The notes under the pieces are model-generated. The model had not been told where the DNA came from. It ran no database searches and worked only from the letters and a program-made list of their open reading frames with translations. Below, piece by piece: positions 34,401-45,518 of a DNA stretch of 64,000 bases (the stretch's first letter is position 1; each line of letters begins with the position of its first letter). A program made the translations under genes and the position numbers. The stretch comes from Galerina marginata (taxonomy: Eukaryota > Basidiomycota > Agaricomycetes > Agaricales > Galerinaceae): positions 62,001 to 126,000 of the forward strand of contig JAECYW010000036.1 in NCBI GenBank assembly GCA_023014335.1. The letters run 5' to 3'.

Positions 34401-35407
34401 AACGCTCCTGCCGCTTCGTTTGGTTTGACTCCGGTTGTATTAACAAAAGCAGTAGCGCCGAGCTTGAGGAATCAATTCGATCCATGTTTAATTGGTACTC
34501 CAAATCCAAGGTTTGCATTGTGCACCTTGCCGATACCACAGACGTGGAAAGCTTTCGTAAAGATCAGTGGTTTACACGAGGCTGGACTTTACAAGAACTC
34601 TTGGCGCCGAAAAGCCTGAAGTTCTTTCATGGGAAATCATGGAGACCCATAACAACCTCTTCCTTCAACGATGATGATAACGACAAAATCGCTAATTCTG
34701 CATTAAAGCAACATCTCTGGAATCACATCTCGGATATAACAGGGATTTCACCGGACCACCTCACCACATTTAATTCCGGGATTGACCATGCCAGAGACGC
34801 TCTTGTGTGGTTATCAAAACGGAAGACAACCCGGATCGAAGACATGGCCTATTGTCTCATTGGTTTATTGGGCGTTCCACTTACCATCGCTTACGGTGAA
34901 GGGGAGATGGCATTTTATCGATTGCAGGTAGAGATTTTCCAACGTACCGCAGACATAGGACTATTTGTCTGGCAGGGACAGTCATCGGTCGGCAACAGCA
35001 TGCTTGCGGCTAAGCCAGAGAGTTTTTCATCTGAATCGTCTTTCACGATCCAGCCATTTTCATCCTCAACATCAACAGACAATATCGACCCGTCTTCCTC
35101 GTTGACTAACCTCGGCTTGCGGATCTCGTTATGGGTTTACAGAATTCCAGCCGACAAGTGGTTCATGGACAACAGTAAACAGAAAATTACTTTGGCCGAA
35201 CCGTTGAATATCACTCTGAAGCTCCAAGCCGGCCAAGATTATGACCTCTTCGAGCTCGCTTTTCTTGGCACGGTAGACAATCGAGGGTCCCTCGCCATCT
35301 TGCTAGGCTCCAAAGCCGGCCAATGGAAACGGATATCAAGCGACTACACCTTCCTACATCATGATTGTCCCAGAGGCACTTCCCTCCAAATGAGATTCAT
35401 TCGCTAA
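31440..35407 (+). CDS. HET-domain gene whose 5' half is a series of codon-sized microexons
   Basis: Model from splice signals. Early exons: 31440-31477, 31538-31565, 31617-31634, 31695-31706 (ATG GCC GAA AAT). Three-base exons follow: 31774 TTT, 31839 AAT and 31926 TGG (both with GC donors), 31991 GAG, 32061 GAA, 32121 AAC, 32197 ACG, 32266 CCG, 32333 GAT, then one of 15 nt (32390-32404) and 32463 GAT. Then come 17 from the repeat array, then 33697 CGA, 33760 GTG and 33856 ATG. Introns are 51-93 nt, mostly with a CTNAC branch site. Read together the exons stay open and encode a charged, helix-like linker. The last part enters the HET exons at 33950. To reach the HET frame one needs either a 7-nt form of the CGA exon (donor at 33704) or an intron 33980-34089. 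The true 5' end is not known. All of this is inference from signals and needs RNA data. Confidence 0.5.
32466..33623 (+). repeat. 69-bp tandem array: 66-nt intron plus one variable codon per unit
   Basis: Seventeen units start at 32466, 32535, 32604, 32673, 32742, 32811, 32880, 32949, 33018, 33087, 33156, 33225, 33294, 33362, 33431, 33500 and 33569. All are 66 nt plus 3, except one of 65 nt and a shorter last unit of 55 nt. Each unit begins GTACGT (twice GTATGT), has CTTAC or CTGAC about 35 nt in (the last unit only CTTGA), and ends TCCTCAG or close to it. The three bases after each acceptor are, in order, AGA, AGA, AGA, GAA, GAA, GAA, GAA, AAT, AGA, CTT, CTT, TTT, GAA, TAT, TTC, GAA, TCG. 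The neighbouring intron ends hardly change. Because 69 is a multiple of three, long unspliced frames exist on both strands (23-residue repeats); I regard them as by-products. Confidence 0.9.
33950..35407 (+). CDS. HET (heterokaryon incompatibility) domain coding region
   Basis: Two coding segments, up to 34239 and 34292-35407, join in phase across a 52-nt intron. HET-domain landmarks occur in order: SYSILSHRWLPGGELAFTDI, then FVWFDSGCINKSSSAELEES, WFTRGWTLQELLAP, and later ARDALVWLSKRKTTRIEDMA with YCLIGLLGVPLTIAYGEGE. HET domains are found in fungal non-self recognition and cell-death proteins. The C-terminal 130 residues are Ser-rich and then beta-like, ending RGTSLQMRFIR. An ATG at 33961 would give a protein of 464 aa without the upstream microexons. 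With them, the HET domain would sit behind a codon-by-codon variable linker. The reading frame is intact. Confidence 0.85.
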
Positions 35408-36078
35408 CGTTCCACAGCCGTGGTTTTCCAGGTAAGTCGTCTTTCGATAAACGACACTCACAAGACACCCATAAATTTCCTAATTTCAATCCCAGTCGTG
35501 GTCTCCACTCAAGTTGCACTCAAGACCCGTAGTTCTGTTTAGAAAATGTCCGATACTGTTTATAGTTCAAGTTTCTCTTTCACAATCTCGCTTCGGCTTT
35601 CTCAATTTTTTTTTCGCACCAGCCCAGGAATTTTGCCGAAAGCAAATCAATAGTAAAAAGAAATTCCCGACTCCCGTTCTTTGCCCGTCGTTGTAATAGT
35701 ATGTAGGACTCAGGAAAGTGACAAGTCAGCTGTAGTTGTAGTCGAGTATTCAACGTGTTCTGTTCGTCTTGCTCGTTACCAACCATTCAACAGGTGAACG
35801 TTGGGTGAACGTCGTCCTTCCTATGACTCACGTGGTACGTGTTGAAATCAAATTTTCGTCCTCCCGCCCTCGCCATCACTCTTCCATCTCTGTTGTCTCC
35901 TCGCACAATCGTCTCTCAGTCTACTTACGGGTTACTGAATACAGTTCAACTTTGACCTATATTCTTGGGCATCTCGACGCATTGAAGATCCCAGCCATTC
36001 CTGGGACGCCGGCGCTTTCAAGTTGTGCATGCTGTTACTCTTTTTCTTTTCCCGGACTTCCTTCAGGATCTCCAGGGT
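35408..36078. other. Spacer between the HET gene and the MULE
   Basis: No gene seen. A CAG|GTAAGT-like site just after the HET stop (about 35431) hints at a 3' UTR intron. Confidence 0.3.
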
Positions 36079-36087
36079 GGCGTCATG
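36079..36087. repeat. Left target-site duplication of the MULE
   Basis: GGCGTCATG, repeated at 39938-39946 directly outside the right TIR. Confidence 0.8.
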
Positions 36088-36088
36088 G

Positions 36089-39000
36089 GACACATGCAAT
36101 ACCACCCCTGCAAAAAGCAGATCACGTGCATCACGGTATCGCCCGTTGGGCTGGAACGCACATTGGAGGTGTTGGCGGTGGGCAATTCGTACGCAGATAT
36201 AAACACATACAAGTCTATTCAATATTTAGTCAAGATAAAGAGTATTTTTAGTGCTATCCCTCCATGTCTGAGGGTTTTTGCGGCGCCTTTTGTCTTTGCC
36301 AATATCCCCACCGACTTCCTCTACTTTCTGAAACATATTGGCGAAAATGGATGCCATCTTTGGATGAATTCCAGTCGGGCTCGCTGCAACACCTAAAATA
36401 TCATCAAAACATCTCTTTAAATTCATTATTTTCGCAGGAGAGAAGTGGATCTGAGGTCAAAGTTGAGCAATATGTCAGGATTTCCGTTATCAAATGTTTT
36501 CTCACCCTTGGTTCGTCATCTTCAGGGTCCTCGCCTACCGTGCCCACGGTGTCATGTTCCGTCAACGAATTATCCAAGCTGCCACTTTCCTCTTGCCTTG
36601 TTCCCTCCAGACCTCCACCGTCACCCGAGTCTTCGTTTCCGGAACTTCCTGTGTCTGACCTCAAACTCTCGCTCCCTTCTCGAGAACGAGTCCGCATTTC
36701 GGCGGTGTACCCTCCTAGGATCAGGATGCCTTGTTGATCGTCCTCGAGCTCCTCTCTATGTTCATTGGGTTCCGGACTATGGATACCGGGTATGTCATAG
36801 AAAGGCGCATCCCGAGCTCGACATAGCCTGGAAAAGAAGCGGAGGTTGGTACAGGGATTGCCGTTTAATGTCGTATTTGCCTTCCTAACAAGATGCTTGC
36901 AGAGAAGGAATCTACTCGTTAGGTATGACGGACAACTGCATGTCCACTTGTCAACACTCGTGTGGTGAGTTCCTCGGTCGCGCATCTCTTCTTCTGCGAT
37001 CTGCGCTAACCTTTCTTCTCGTTCCTTTCCTTTTAGATTGCCCTTCCGCACAGTGAGCTCTTTCTGCACGAGGCGCTCCTCGTCAGACTTGCCCATGTCG
37101 ATCCACTGTCTTTTAAATTCAGTTTGCCATGGTGCAAGAGCTTTCGCGCGGCCAATGCGTCGCCTCCCGAGCACAGAATCTATTGTCAGCTGAACCCGTG
37201 GAAGAACGCCGGAAATAACAAGGTGTGTGACGAGATCCAATCTTGGTCGATTAAATTGTGCGAGATCACGGCGTTTGAAATGTTTCCACAGATTTTCGAC
37301 GACCATAGTTGTTTTCAGACGGGATATCGAATGTGAGGCTGATCGCGCCCATAGGGACCATTGGTTGGGCGTGTACCAACGGTTCCACATGTATGCCCAT
37401 ACCTGGCTGAGGTTGTTTTCGAAACAATACTGATACATGTCCTTGACGGCACCGTGGTGTATTTCTTCAGCCGTAAAATATGTTCCCTTCTCATCGTCGA
37501 ATGGGATTGCTGGATGCTGGTGGAAGTGTATCCGAAACTTGGCAACGATCATGGTACGGTGTTCCTTTCCACAAAATATTGGGCGGTCGGTTTCTGATAT
37601 CTTCGGCGGCGCCGGCCAGATAGGTATCCTTTTATTTCCTACTGTAATGACCAGGACGGGAGGTCGACAAGTTCTTTCCTTATGGTATATGAGCAATTTC
37701 GAACAGTTGGAAGTTTTGCTACCCTGATTCTGACCTTTGATATATCCACATCCGGGGGCATGGGTTCTGCGTCTTGCTCCACTTCAGCATCGCTCTCGTG
37801 GACACCCTCTTCTATCCAACCAGAGCTCACACCTGGAGCCCATGTCGGATCAATGAAGTTAAATACCTTGTTTGCACGGATAGCGCTGTATTTCGCAGGT
37901 GGTTTGTCCTGGGCAAGCCTCTCTTCAATATATCTGACACCGTGCCAATAGCAGAGTTGGTGCCGTGCATGAGGGATTTCCGTTCGAAAGCCATTGATTT
38001 CAGTTAAGTCCTTGTCGGATAAGGTGAACTTTATGTTAGCGCATTTTTTGGCGACAAATCTGATAACAGTTCGTAGAAGCCGGTCCTTTGCGCCTTCCAA
38101 TGCCGTGCCGTCCGTTGACGCGGTGAAACAAAATGCTAGTGGGACAGCTCGCCCGTTTAACTCCCCAACGAGACCATAGAGCTCATAGCCAGCGGCGTTG
38201 GTTTTCCCTGTAAGTAATTAATCAGTAATTGACCTTCCGAAACATGTTTGGTGACATACATGTAGAATCCATAGCCACTTCAACGATGTCACCCCCAACG
38301 TCTTCAAGAATCCCTTTGAAGGTAAATGCGACCGCGCTGATCCCGTCTTCGCGGATGGTTGGAATAATCTCGACTTCGTGTCCTTCCTTACTCTGTAGTA
38401 GTTTGGTGGCAGATGAAACTTGATCGTCGTCCAATCGCCATTTCTCCTCGTTCAGTTGGGCCCAACGAGCATAAATTTGCTTCTCTGTCAACTCTCCCTG
38501 CTCCTTTTGTGCGAGAATTGAATCCCATGCCTAAATGAATGTATCTGAGTTCCATTACCTAAAAAAAATTACCTTAGCTCACCTTCGACGCAGGCATATT
38601 GATCATGCTTTGAATGATTGCGTCAACTTTATCTGTCATCGAAATGTCGACATATTGGGAATGGGGTCGATGGTGAGTGATTTTTACCCCAGCTAAGTTG
38701 GGACTGCCATCCACCATCGTGATCCTCAGCCTTCCATTGCATTCAAAGCGGTCCATAGTCATCCTGGCTCTCCTTTTTTTGCTGTTCTCATTCAGTTTCT
38801 GTTTTGTTTCCTCGCCGTGTAGCTGGGCACAGAAGAAGGCAAATGATTTTATAGAGTCAGAGGTTCTGCTCTTCTCGCATTTCTTATACCTGTTGTTTCG
38901 ACGTGAGTTTCAATGCAATTGTTTAGAAAGAATTGACCGCCTTACACGAATCGGTACCCTGTGGCCTTCCATAACTTGTTGCCAATGTCTCGCGCTATTT

Positions 39001-39937
39001 CATGATTTCCAGCGGCTCGTTGGTCTTCCAAAAGGTCTGTGAGATTAATCTCGGCATCTAGTTCAAAGGCGTCTGATCTATGTTTAGTAACCAAGCCTAT
39101 AAAGTCTCCCCAAGATAAGCTCATGCGAGATTCCGTGCCGTCGCGTGCCTCAGGACCCTTCCTTTTTGGGGGTGTCCGTGAACCCTCCTCATCGAGAGGC
39201 GGGTCCTCTTTCTCTCCGCGTTTACTTTGCCTGAAGGTCTGTTGCTTTGCTGTGCAAGCATGGCACGTTTTAAGAGGCTTTAGATTTCGTCCGCGCGGGA
39301 ATGCTTCTGGCGCGAGCTTATTCATGCAACGCGAGCACTTAACCGTTCCTTCTATTACATGTTGAATTTGATGAAACTTCATGTCGGAAAACTATAGCTA
39401 GCATACCTGAGCTCATTTGCGTTGTTCCGAGTGGTGAAAAACAATTTAGCATGAAAAGAAAGTGATTTGTTGGCTTGTAAATCCTCATACGCGTCGGACG
39501 TCGTGAGCTTCTTTTTAATTAATGCATGTGGATCGTGATCGCATTGTCGAGTACAAAAAGAGTAAAAAATTACAGTACCTCAAGGAATCGATCCCAAGTC
39601 CTTCTCGAGAGGCACTGACGTGAATTAGTTCACCTCTTTTAACCAACTCTTAACGCATATTCAACAGACTCGGCCAATCTACCGTTGTTGATTGAAAATT
39701 TTTATTCGGATAGGCTATGTTAGACTTAGGTCGTGTTTTAAGGTCTACGTGCAACATATACTTTATAAATTGCTGTATTTCGCAATTTGGCCATACAATA
39801 AGTGCAACTACTGTTCAAATCCGTGAAATACGACGACCTACAGGCAATTGTTATCACTTTTACCGAAAAAGGAGACACACCGGAAGAGGCCGGAATTCAC
39901 GTGATCTGCTTTTTGCAGGGGTGGCATTGCTCGAGTC
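36089..39937 (-). mobile_element. Complete MULE (Mutator-like) DNA transposon with TIRs and target duplication
   Basis: 40-bp terminal inverted repeats at 36089-36128 and 39898-39937 share GCAAT then CCACCCCTGCAAAAAGCAGA and TCACGTG, with differences only in the outer 15 bases. The ends are flanked by a direct repeat, GGCGTCATG, at 36079-36087 and 39938-39946 (a tenth base differs). A 9-10 bp duplication is the MULE norm. The inside is filled by one transposase gene, so the element looks autonomous and recent. Confidence 0.88.
36404..39382 (-). CDS. MULE transposase with N-terminal CxxC finger and SWIM zinc finger (about 924 aa)
   Basis: Five exons in phase: 38946-39382, 38583-38889, 38260-38530, 37723-38207 and 36404-37678; the fourth intron is only 44 nt. 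The N-terminus has a two-pair Cys finger (CSRC ... CHAC). Residues further on read ITHHRPHSQYVDI, then the transposase core with AMDSTWKTNAAGYELYG, the catalytic region FTLSDKDLTEI and HQLCYWHGVRY, and near residue 700 a SWIM finger, WTCSCPSYLTSRFLLCKH. These are the usual parts of basidiomycete MULE transposases, which cut and paste the element through its TIRs. No internal stop is seen. The C-terminal 100 residues are acidic and Ser-rich. The gene starts at an ATG at 39382. Confidence 0.88.
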
Positions 39938-39946
39938 GGCGTCATG
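39938..39946. repeat. Right target-site duplication of the MULE
   Basis: GGCGTCATG, matching 36079-36087. Confidence 0.8.
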
Positions 39947-40379
39947 AGTTCTAGATTTCCGGTGAGGAAGGACGTTCTGTTGGATTCGAGCTTTTACTAA
40001 TCTTTTTCAAGAGTAATGGCTTTTGAAGCTTGAAGCTTGACACCCACCTGATTCTGCGATTCTTCCATTGTTACAAGGCCCACTGCGAGCGCGGCGATCT
40101 CGCATCTTCATAGGAATTGCAGTGCGGGTCCTTAGTGCGGAAACCAGGCGACTAGGTACGTGCTTTCTCACTTTTACCTCTCTCGGGAGTCGAAGCTGAA
40201 CAAACTTCGTAGTTCTCAGCTCGCCGTTGGCGTTACTTTACCCCATTCCAAGACCAAGATCTCCTCCTCCATCGATACCCTCTGTTGAGCCGCCCAGAAG
40301 ACCGGTCAGCAAAACCACGATAGTTGACCGCCACGTCTATTCGTCGCCTTCCTCCGGCTGGACCCGCAACGATTGTCTC

Positions 40380-42350
40380 TTCTTGGGGGAAGGGTGCACG
40401 ATCCAAATCCTCTTAGTCTTATCCTCGTTCGGCGTCGTCTCAGCCCTCCTGCTCATCCCCCCTCCGTCCCTCTGTCATGCTCGTACCCTGGCCGTTCCCA
40501 CCGCCTGCTGCTCCACAGTTCTTGTCACTCCCAAAAGCAAAGCAAGCACGCATGGGTCGTAGGCGCCGCTGGTTCTGGGGTATAGGCGTGGGTATTGACT
40601 GCTGGAGAAGCCCCGACAGGAGAGTTTTTATCAAGTTCGTGTGATGGGTTGTTTGGGGCAGGGAGAGGGAGAGGGTCGGGAAGGCGAAGGGGCGCGCAGC
40701 TTGGTGCTGGTGCTGCTGCCGGCCATGATTGGGAAGTCAGAGAGAATGACGTCGGCTCTATCTCCTCTGTACTTGTCTCGAACTTGCCACATCCACGTCT
40801 ACGCCCAATCTACGCACACCTACCCCGCCAGTCGATGATCCGGCTGCAGGCCTACATCCGTTCAACGTTTTGGGTTCCAGCCAAGAAGATGCTGCTCAAA
40901 TCTCAAACTCCTGCCTTACTCCCTTCCCCTTCCTCCTGCCTCCTGTCTCAATGCAGTGTCCGCCCCAACTGATGACCCGCGCCCGCGCCTGCCCCAAATC
41001 TGCTAGTGCGGCGTCATCACAGCCCTCATCACAGCCGCATCCAGCGCCTCCTTCCACCCGATGCATGCCCGCATCTGCCCATCTTACCACGAAAACCGAA
41101 TCATATAGCGCGCTCCGAAGCTCGTATGGATCGTGCCATCGTCACCAGTGCTGGAATTGTCCCCTGGAGAGATTCTTTATCGTGATGGCGGGTGGGTGAG
41201 GGGTGGGTGGGACTGAAGAGAGGTGCGGTGACGTGGGGTAGGCCGGGGCAGTGGCGGGCAGCTGGCGTTGTCAGAGGCCAATCGGGAAGGAGGACGAGGA
41301 CGAAGGATGGCGCTGTCGTTGCCAATACGAATGCGAGAACTTTTGATGAAGACCGCATCCTGAGCTCCTGTCTCTCCTTCTGCTCGCCCTTCTGACTGCC
41401 TGCCTCCGGGCATGCACCCCCTGTTCGGGATTGGTCGTCGCCACCACCAATCCCACTCCCTACAATTGCATTTCGTCGACCCTCGGGTCTCTACCCTCTT
41501 GGGCAGGGTGTAGGGTTTCCATCCATATCATCGCCTCCACATCCACATCTGCTCGTGCTCGTGCTCCGCCGTCGCATCCCTCCCGCTGCTACCACACCCT
41601 CCTTCCGTCCTTCCGTCCGACCCTCTCAGCCCAGCTCGTATCTTACTATTACCCTTCCTCACCCCGGCGCTCTGCGTTACCCATGTCTCTTCGCTCCCAA
41701 AGCAAAGTAAGCCCGTAGATGGCCCTGGGCTGGGGTACGAGCATGGGCATGGGCTGGTGGAGGAGTCGCGAAGGGAAAGTGTTCACCAAGTTTCGCGGGA
41801 TGGGTGTTTGGGGGAAACGCGACGCGTACGGAGCAGGGTGGGGTTGAGGCAGGGGCGGGGCAGGGCGGGCAGCTGATGTTGCTGGCGCGCTGCTGCAGGC
41901 AGCGCCGCAGCAGGTTGGGTTCGCAAGTTGGCCATGATCGAGGACGAAGAGTGGATGGTGTTCTGCTGGGACGCATATACTTGAGTACGAATGCGATGAC
42001 GACGGACCACGGTGCCTCCCTTCTCAACCACAGGATCAGCTCACGTTCTCTGTACTACCTCGACTTGGCCACAGTGGCATCTACGTTTTGCAGGTGCCCA
42101 TCGATGATCAGGCTGCAGGCTACAGGCGGGCATAGCAGTGAGGACGAGCCTCGGGCTGCTGCTGCTGCTGCTCCAGCTGCTCCAGCAGTGCTTGCTTTTG
42201 TCGTGTTGGAAGCTGTGCGGTGGAACGAAGGGAATCAACGAACAATATCGCGCCTGCAGATGCTCCGTTCAACGTTCAACACCTCCCTTCATCCACTGCA
42301 TCGAGCATCCCGCTCTTTCCATGACTATATGGGCTCATATGAGACAAAAC
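40380..42350. repeat. Degenerate tandem duplication, no intact gene
   Basis: Two related blocks of about 1.2 kb spacing. Matches include CCCAAAAGCAAAGCAAGC (40529) against CCCAAAGCAAAGTAAGC (41697), GATGGGTTGTTTGGGG (40643) against GATGGGTGTTTGGGGG (41799), and GATGATCCGGCTGCAGGC (40833) against GATGATCAGGCTGCAGGC (42100). The open frames here are low-complexity and Pro/Ser/His-rich on both strands, so I call no gene. A GCTGCTGCTGCTGCTG run lies near 42155. Confidence 0.5.
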
Positions 42351-42479
42351 TGATGCTCGATCCACCCACCACCAGACCAGGGCCTTGTCGTTGGTATGAC
42401 TCTTCCTCTGAACTGGAATCTAAAGCTCACGATCTTGTTTTTTTTGCCCCTCAAGTCATTTTTGTTTGTTGCTCCGAGT

Positions 42480-43520
42480 CCAGTAATCCGAGGGCGGATA
42501 CTTCACTATATCTTTCCTTGTTGTCGTTGGATTTGGGGCACAGGCGGAAAGGACAGTTCTAGGTCATGTCCTTTGTCAAAGCATCGTCTCTTCCTGCTCG
42601 TTTTTCTCATCGCATGCGCTAGGGATTTAGATCACCCAACGGGGGCTGCGTATCATCTAGCTCGACATCGAGACTTTGCCGCCCGAGCGCATTAGCATTC
42701 TGGGTGCGTCTCGGGTACTGCTCGTTATGCAAATTAGCCCGAATTGCTTCCCGGCGCTGGTCATGATGCCATGCAGCTGGTAGTGCGCATATATTCATGT
42801 AAGTCGGTCCAATTTCGGTAGCGTTTTTCAAATTTCACAACTTCTCTCGATAGGTTACCTACTTTGGGACCATGACTCGTAGAGCCCGTTAACGAGTCGG
42901 ATCAGATTTTATATGCCTCCCCTGGGCAAAAGGCAAGACTCGCCTTCGTTTCTTTCCTATACCTTCTTTCTCAACTTGAATATTGAATACCCGTCTTTCC
43001 ACTCTCAAACCGTCCCTTCTTGGTCACTGATCCTGAGACCGCGACCTGGGAAACATCAGATTATTAACCTCTTCATTTTTCCCTGTGACACGCCTTTGTA
43101 ACTCGGTAAGAAGTGGTTTATTTTGATTGTTTTCCTTGATCGCGTATGCATCGAATATATCAGCCTGCTTTGACTGAATCGTGAATTCGCGTGGTTGGAG
43201 CATCGCCGTCTACGATTCGTAGAACTCACTGAAATTGCTATTGCACCTGGAATGGCGTTAATGGCGCGTCCTCTGCCCCTTTCGCTGTATATATGTACTT
43301 CGGTCGACGTGGTGCGTCCCATCCATTAGCCAAGTCATCGTAACAAGACAATTATTTTGTTTCTCGTTAGACTTTTTTCAGTGTTGTAACACAAGCCCTT
43401 CGTACGACAGGTGCAGCTGCCCGCTCTATCTCCTCTCGTCGCCGTCCAGCCCTTATTATTGATTTTTCTGCTCCAACACTCAAGCTTACATTCCGTAGTA
43501 AGTTGATAATTTATTTCTTG
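42480..43520. repeat. Dispersed degenerate repeat, copy 2
   Basis: Counterpart of 24900-26130, same orientation; see that entry for the matching blocks. It directly follows the tandem duplication. No intact gene is present. Confidence 0.55.
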
Positions 43521-43659
43521 GCGTAATTCTCGTTACACTAATAATTACTAAGCATGTAGACCGTACCGCGCCGACCTTGCCCATCCCACTGAATTATAGC
43601 CGTACCCCACGTTCCATACACCAAAGACGGCCAACACACAAAGAAAAAAAAGCGCATAA

Positions 43660-45518
43660 CTAAGCCTTTGTAGCCTCAGGCCTGGCGCTGGTGCTCGTTG
43701 GGTGAACCTTGGTGACTTTGGGCTTAGGCTTCGTCGCCGCAGGCCTAGGTTGAACTTTTGTAGTCTTGGGCTTAGGCTTCGCAGCCGGCGGCCTCGGGTT
43801 AGCTTTTGCAGCCTTAGGTTGAACCTTGTTACCCTTGGGCCTGGCGTTCGTACCTTTGGGCTGAGTACCTTTAGGCTTAGCCTTGGTAGCCGGGGGGCGA
43901 GGGTGTGCCTTCGTAGTCTTAGGCTGAACCTTGCTACCTTTTGGCCTGGCGCTCATACCTTTAGGCTTAGCCTTCGTAGCCTTAGGCCTGGATGTCGTCG
44001 CCTTCGCCTTCGCCTTCATACCCGTAGGCTTAGCTTTCACCGCCTTAGACCCCGGCTTCGTAGCTTTGGACTTGGCCTTCGCCGACTTGGCCAAAGATTT
44101 AGCTTTCGCGGCCTGAGAGCTGCACTTGGCATCGGAATGGGTCTTGCTTGAAATCTGCATAGACCCCGAAAAGGTCAAGGAGGACGACCGATCGTTGATG
44201 TTCGAGAGCACGGACGCGATGTCAACGGAATCTATATGACTGAAATTAGTACTGCTCTTTGACTCGTAGGATATGAAGCCCACATTTATAATGTTTGCCC
44301 CCATTTGGGTCGCTTTTAGACGTGCGCTAAAGAGAAAGGTCAGCAACTGCCGCCTTTGGATGATGAAGTTGGTAAATACAGCGTCGTCGTAATTGAACCA
44401 CACGTAGCCGGTTGCAACGTAAGCAGCGGATCCTTTGCCCTGGACATTACACGTCTTCGTTGTTATCTGTAATGTAGATGTAGCGTCCCAATCGCCAACT
44501 AAATAAAAGTATAAACATACCGTCCCTAGACAGTTTTGGCCATCCCCAACGTTATAGGTGATAGTTTGAGTAGTTTGGTCGCTAGCAGTAGTTGAGAAGC
44601 TGTGGCGAAACCGTTATCATGCTTATTTCTCAGTCTCAGTGGGATAAAAACTACCTGTTGGCAAGTGAATTGGTAATAGTTGCGGTTGTGGTAATACTGG
44701 CTGATACGTCGGCAACTTCTGGAATTCCTACGGTGACGCTGAGCGAGGCGCCTACAGCTAACGAGCTTTCCTCTGTAATTGATGTGATCAGTTAAAGCTT
44801 GAAATATAATCGAGTAACTTGACTTACGCGTAACCGTCCATGTTCCTGTGTTTGAATAACCCTGCTGAAGGGAGATACTGTTCTGTCCTGACGTTCCTTT
44901 GGATCCGCTGTCCATCTGGCTAGAAGTCGAGGTACAGCTCGGCGCGCCTAGTTGAAAAAATTAAACGTGTACAGCCAAGGCACGGTGATTCTTACCCTGT
45001 ACCTGAATCGGTACTACACCATCCTTCAAACAGACGACCGCAGGACGGTCGGGATACTGGAAAAAAAAATTTAGTCCTCGGCGAATTTTTTCAAAGGTTG
45101 AACTAGCTGACCTCTGATGGGTTGACCACAATGTTCACGCCACCACCACCATAAGTATCTGAGGCATATTGTTGGATTTTAGACCACCCCGGTACTGATC
45201 ATGGTCAGAATATTCGAATCCAAAGCATTTCTGTGGATAGGCTCACATTGTTTTAACTGCTCTATCGACAATGGAGAGCAGCCTGACGCTCGTGGGTATA
45301 TCGATGCGACGTCTCCGTGGTAGTACGAATCTTCATGGGTATGCTTGATGACATGCTTGATATCTGCAGATCCTGCGATTTTACTAGCTGGAAGTGCGGA
45401 GGCGAGCTGTATGCCACTGAAAAGGAACAAAACCTAGGATAAGAAGAAGTAAAAATTAGCTGACCGCCTGTAAATATGTAGAAGCAGAGATACTGACAAT
45501 ATATTTGGAGGTCATCAT
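43660..45518 (-). CDS. Secreted protein with aerolysin-like region and long Lys/Ala/Pro tail
   Basis: Multi-exon gene; approximate exons are 45498-45518, 45170-45433, 45070-45160, 44995-45060, 44830-44950, 44525-44800 and 43660-44403. The first two exons encode a short hydrophobic signal peptide. The middle shows a long Ser/Thr-rich stretch with alternating small polar and hydrophobic residues (44590-44800), as in the pore-forming module of aerolysin/ETX-MTX2-like proteins. It is followed by a beta-rich block containing VWFNYDD and DRSSSLTFSGSM. The final 150 residues are a repetitive basic tail of KAKPKG, KVQPK and RPPA units, like a histone H1 tail. Family assignment rests on pattern only. 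If correct, the protein belongs to a group that includes membrane-damaging proteins; activity here is not shown. Exon borders are not exact. A TATA-like CTATATAAT lies near 45646-45654, minus strand. Confidence 0.5.

Noticed and set aside
43702..44151. Plus-strand frame rich in Leu/Arg (149 codons) opposite the Lys/Ala/Pro tail
   Set aside because: It is the antisense shadow of a repetitive Lys/Ala/Pro-coding exon.
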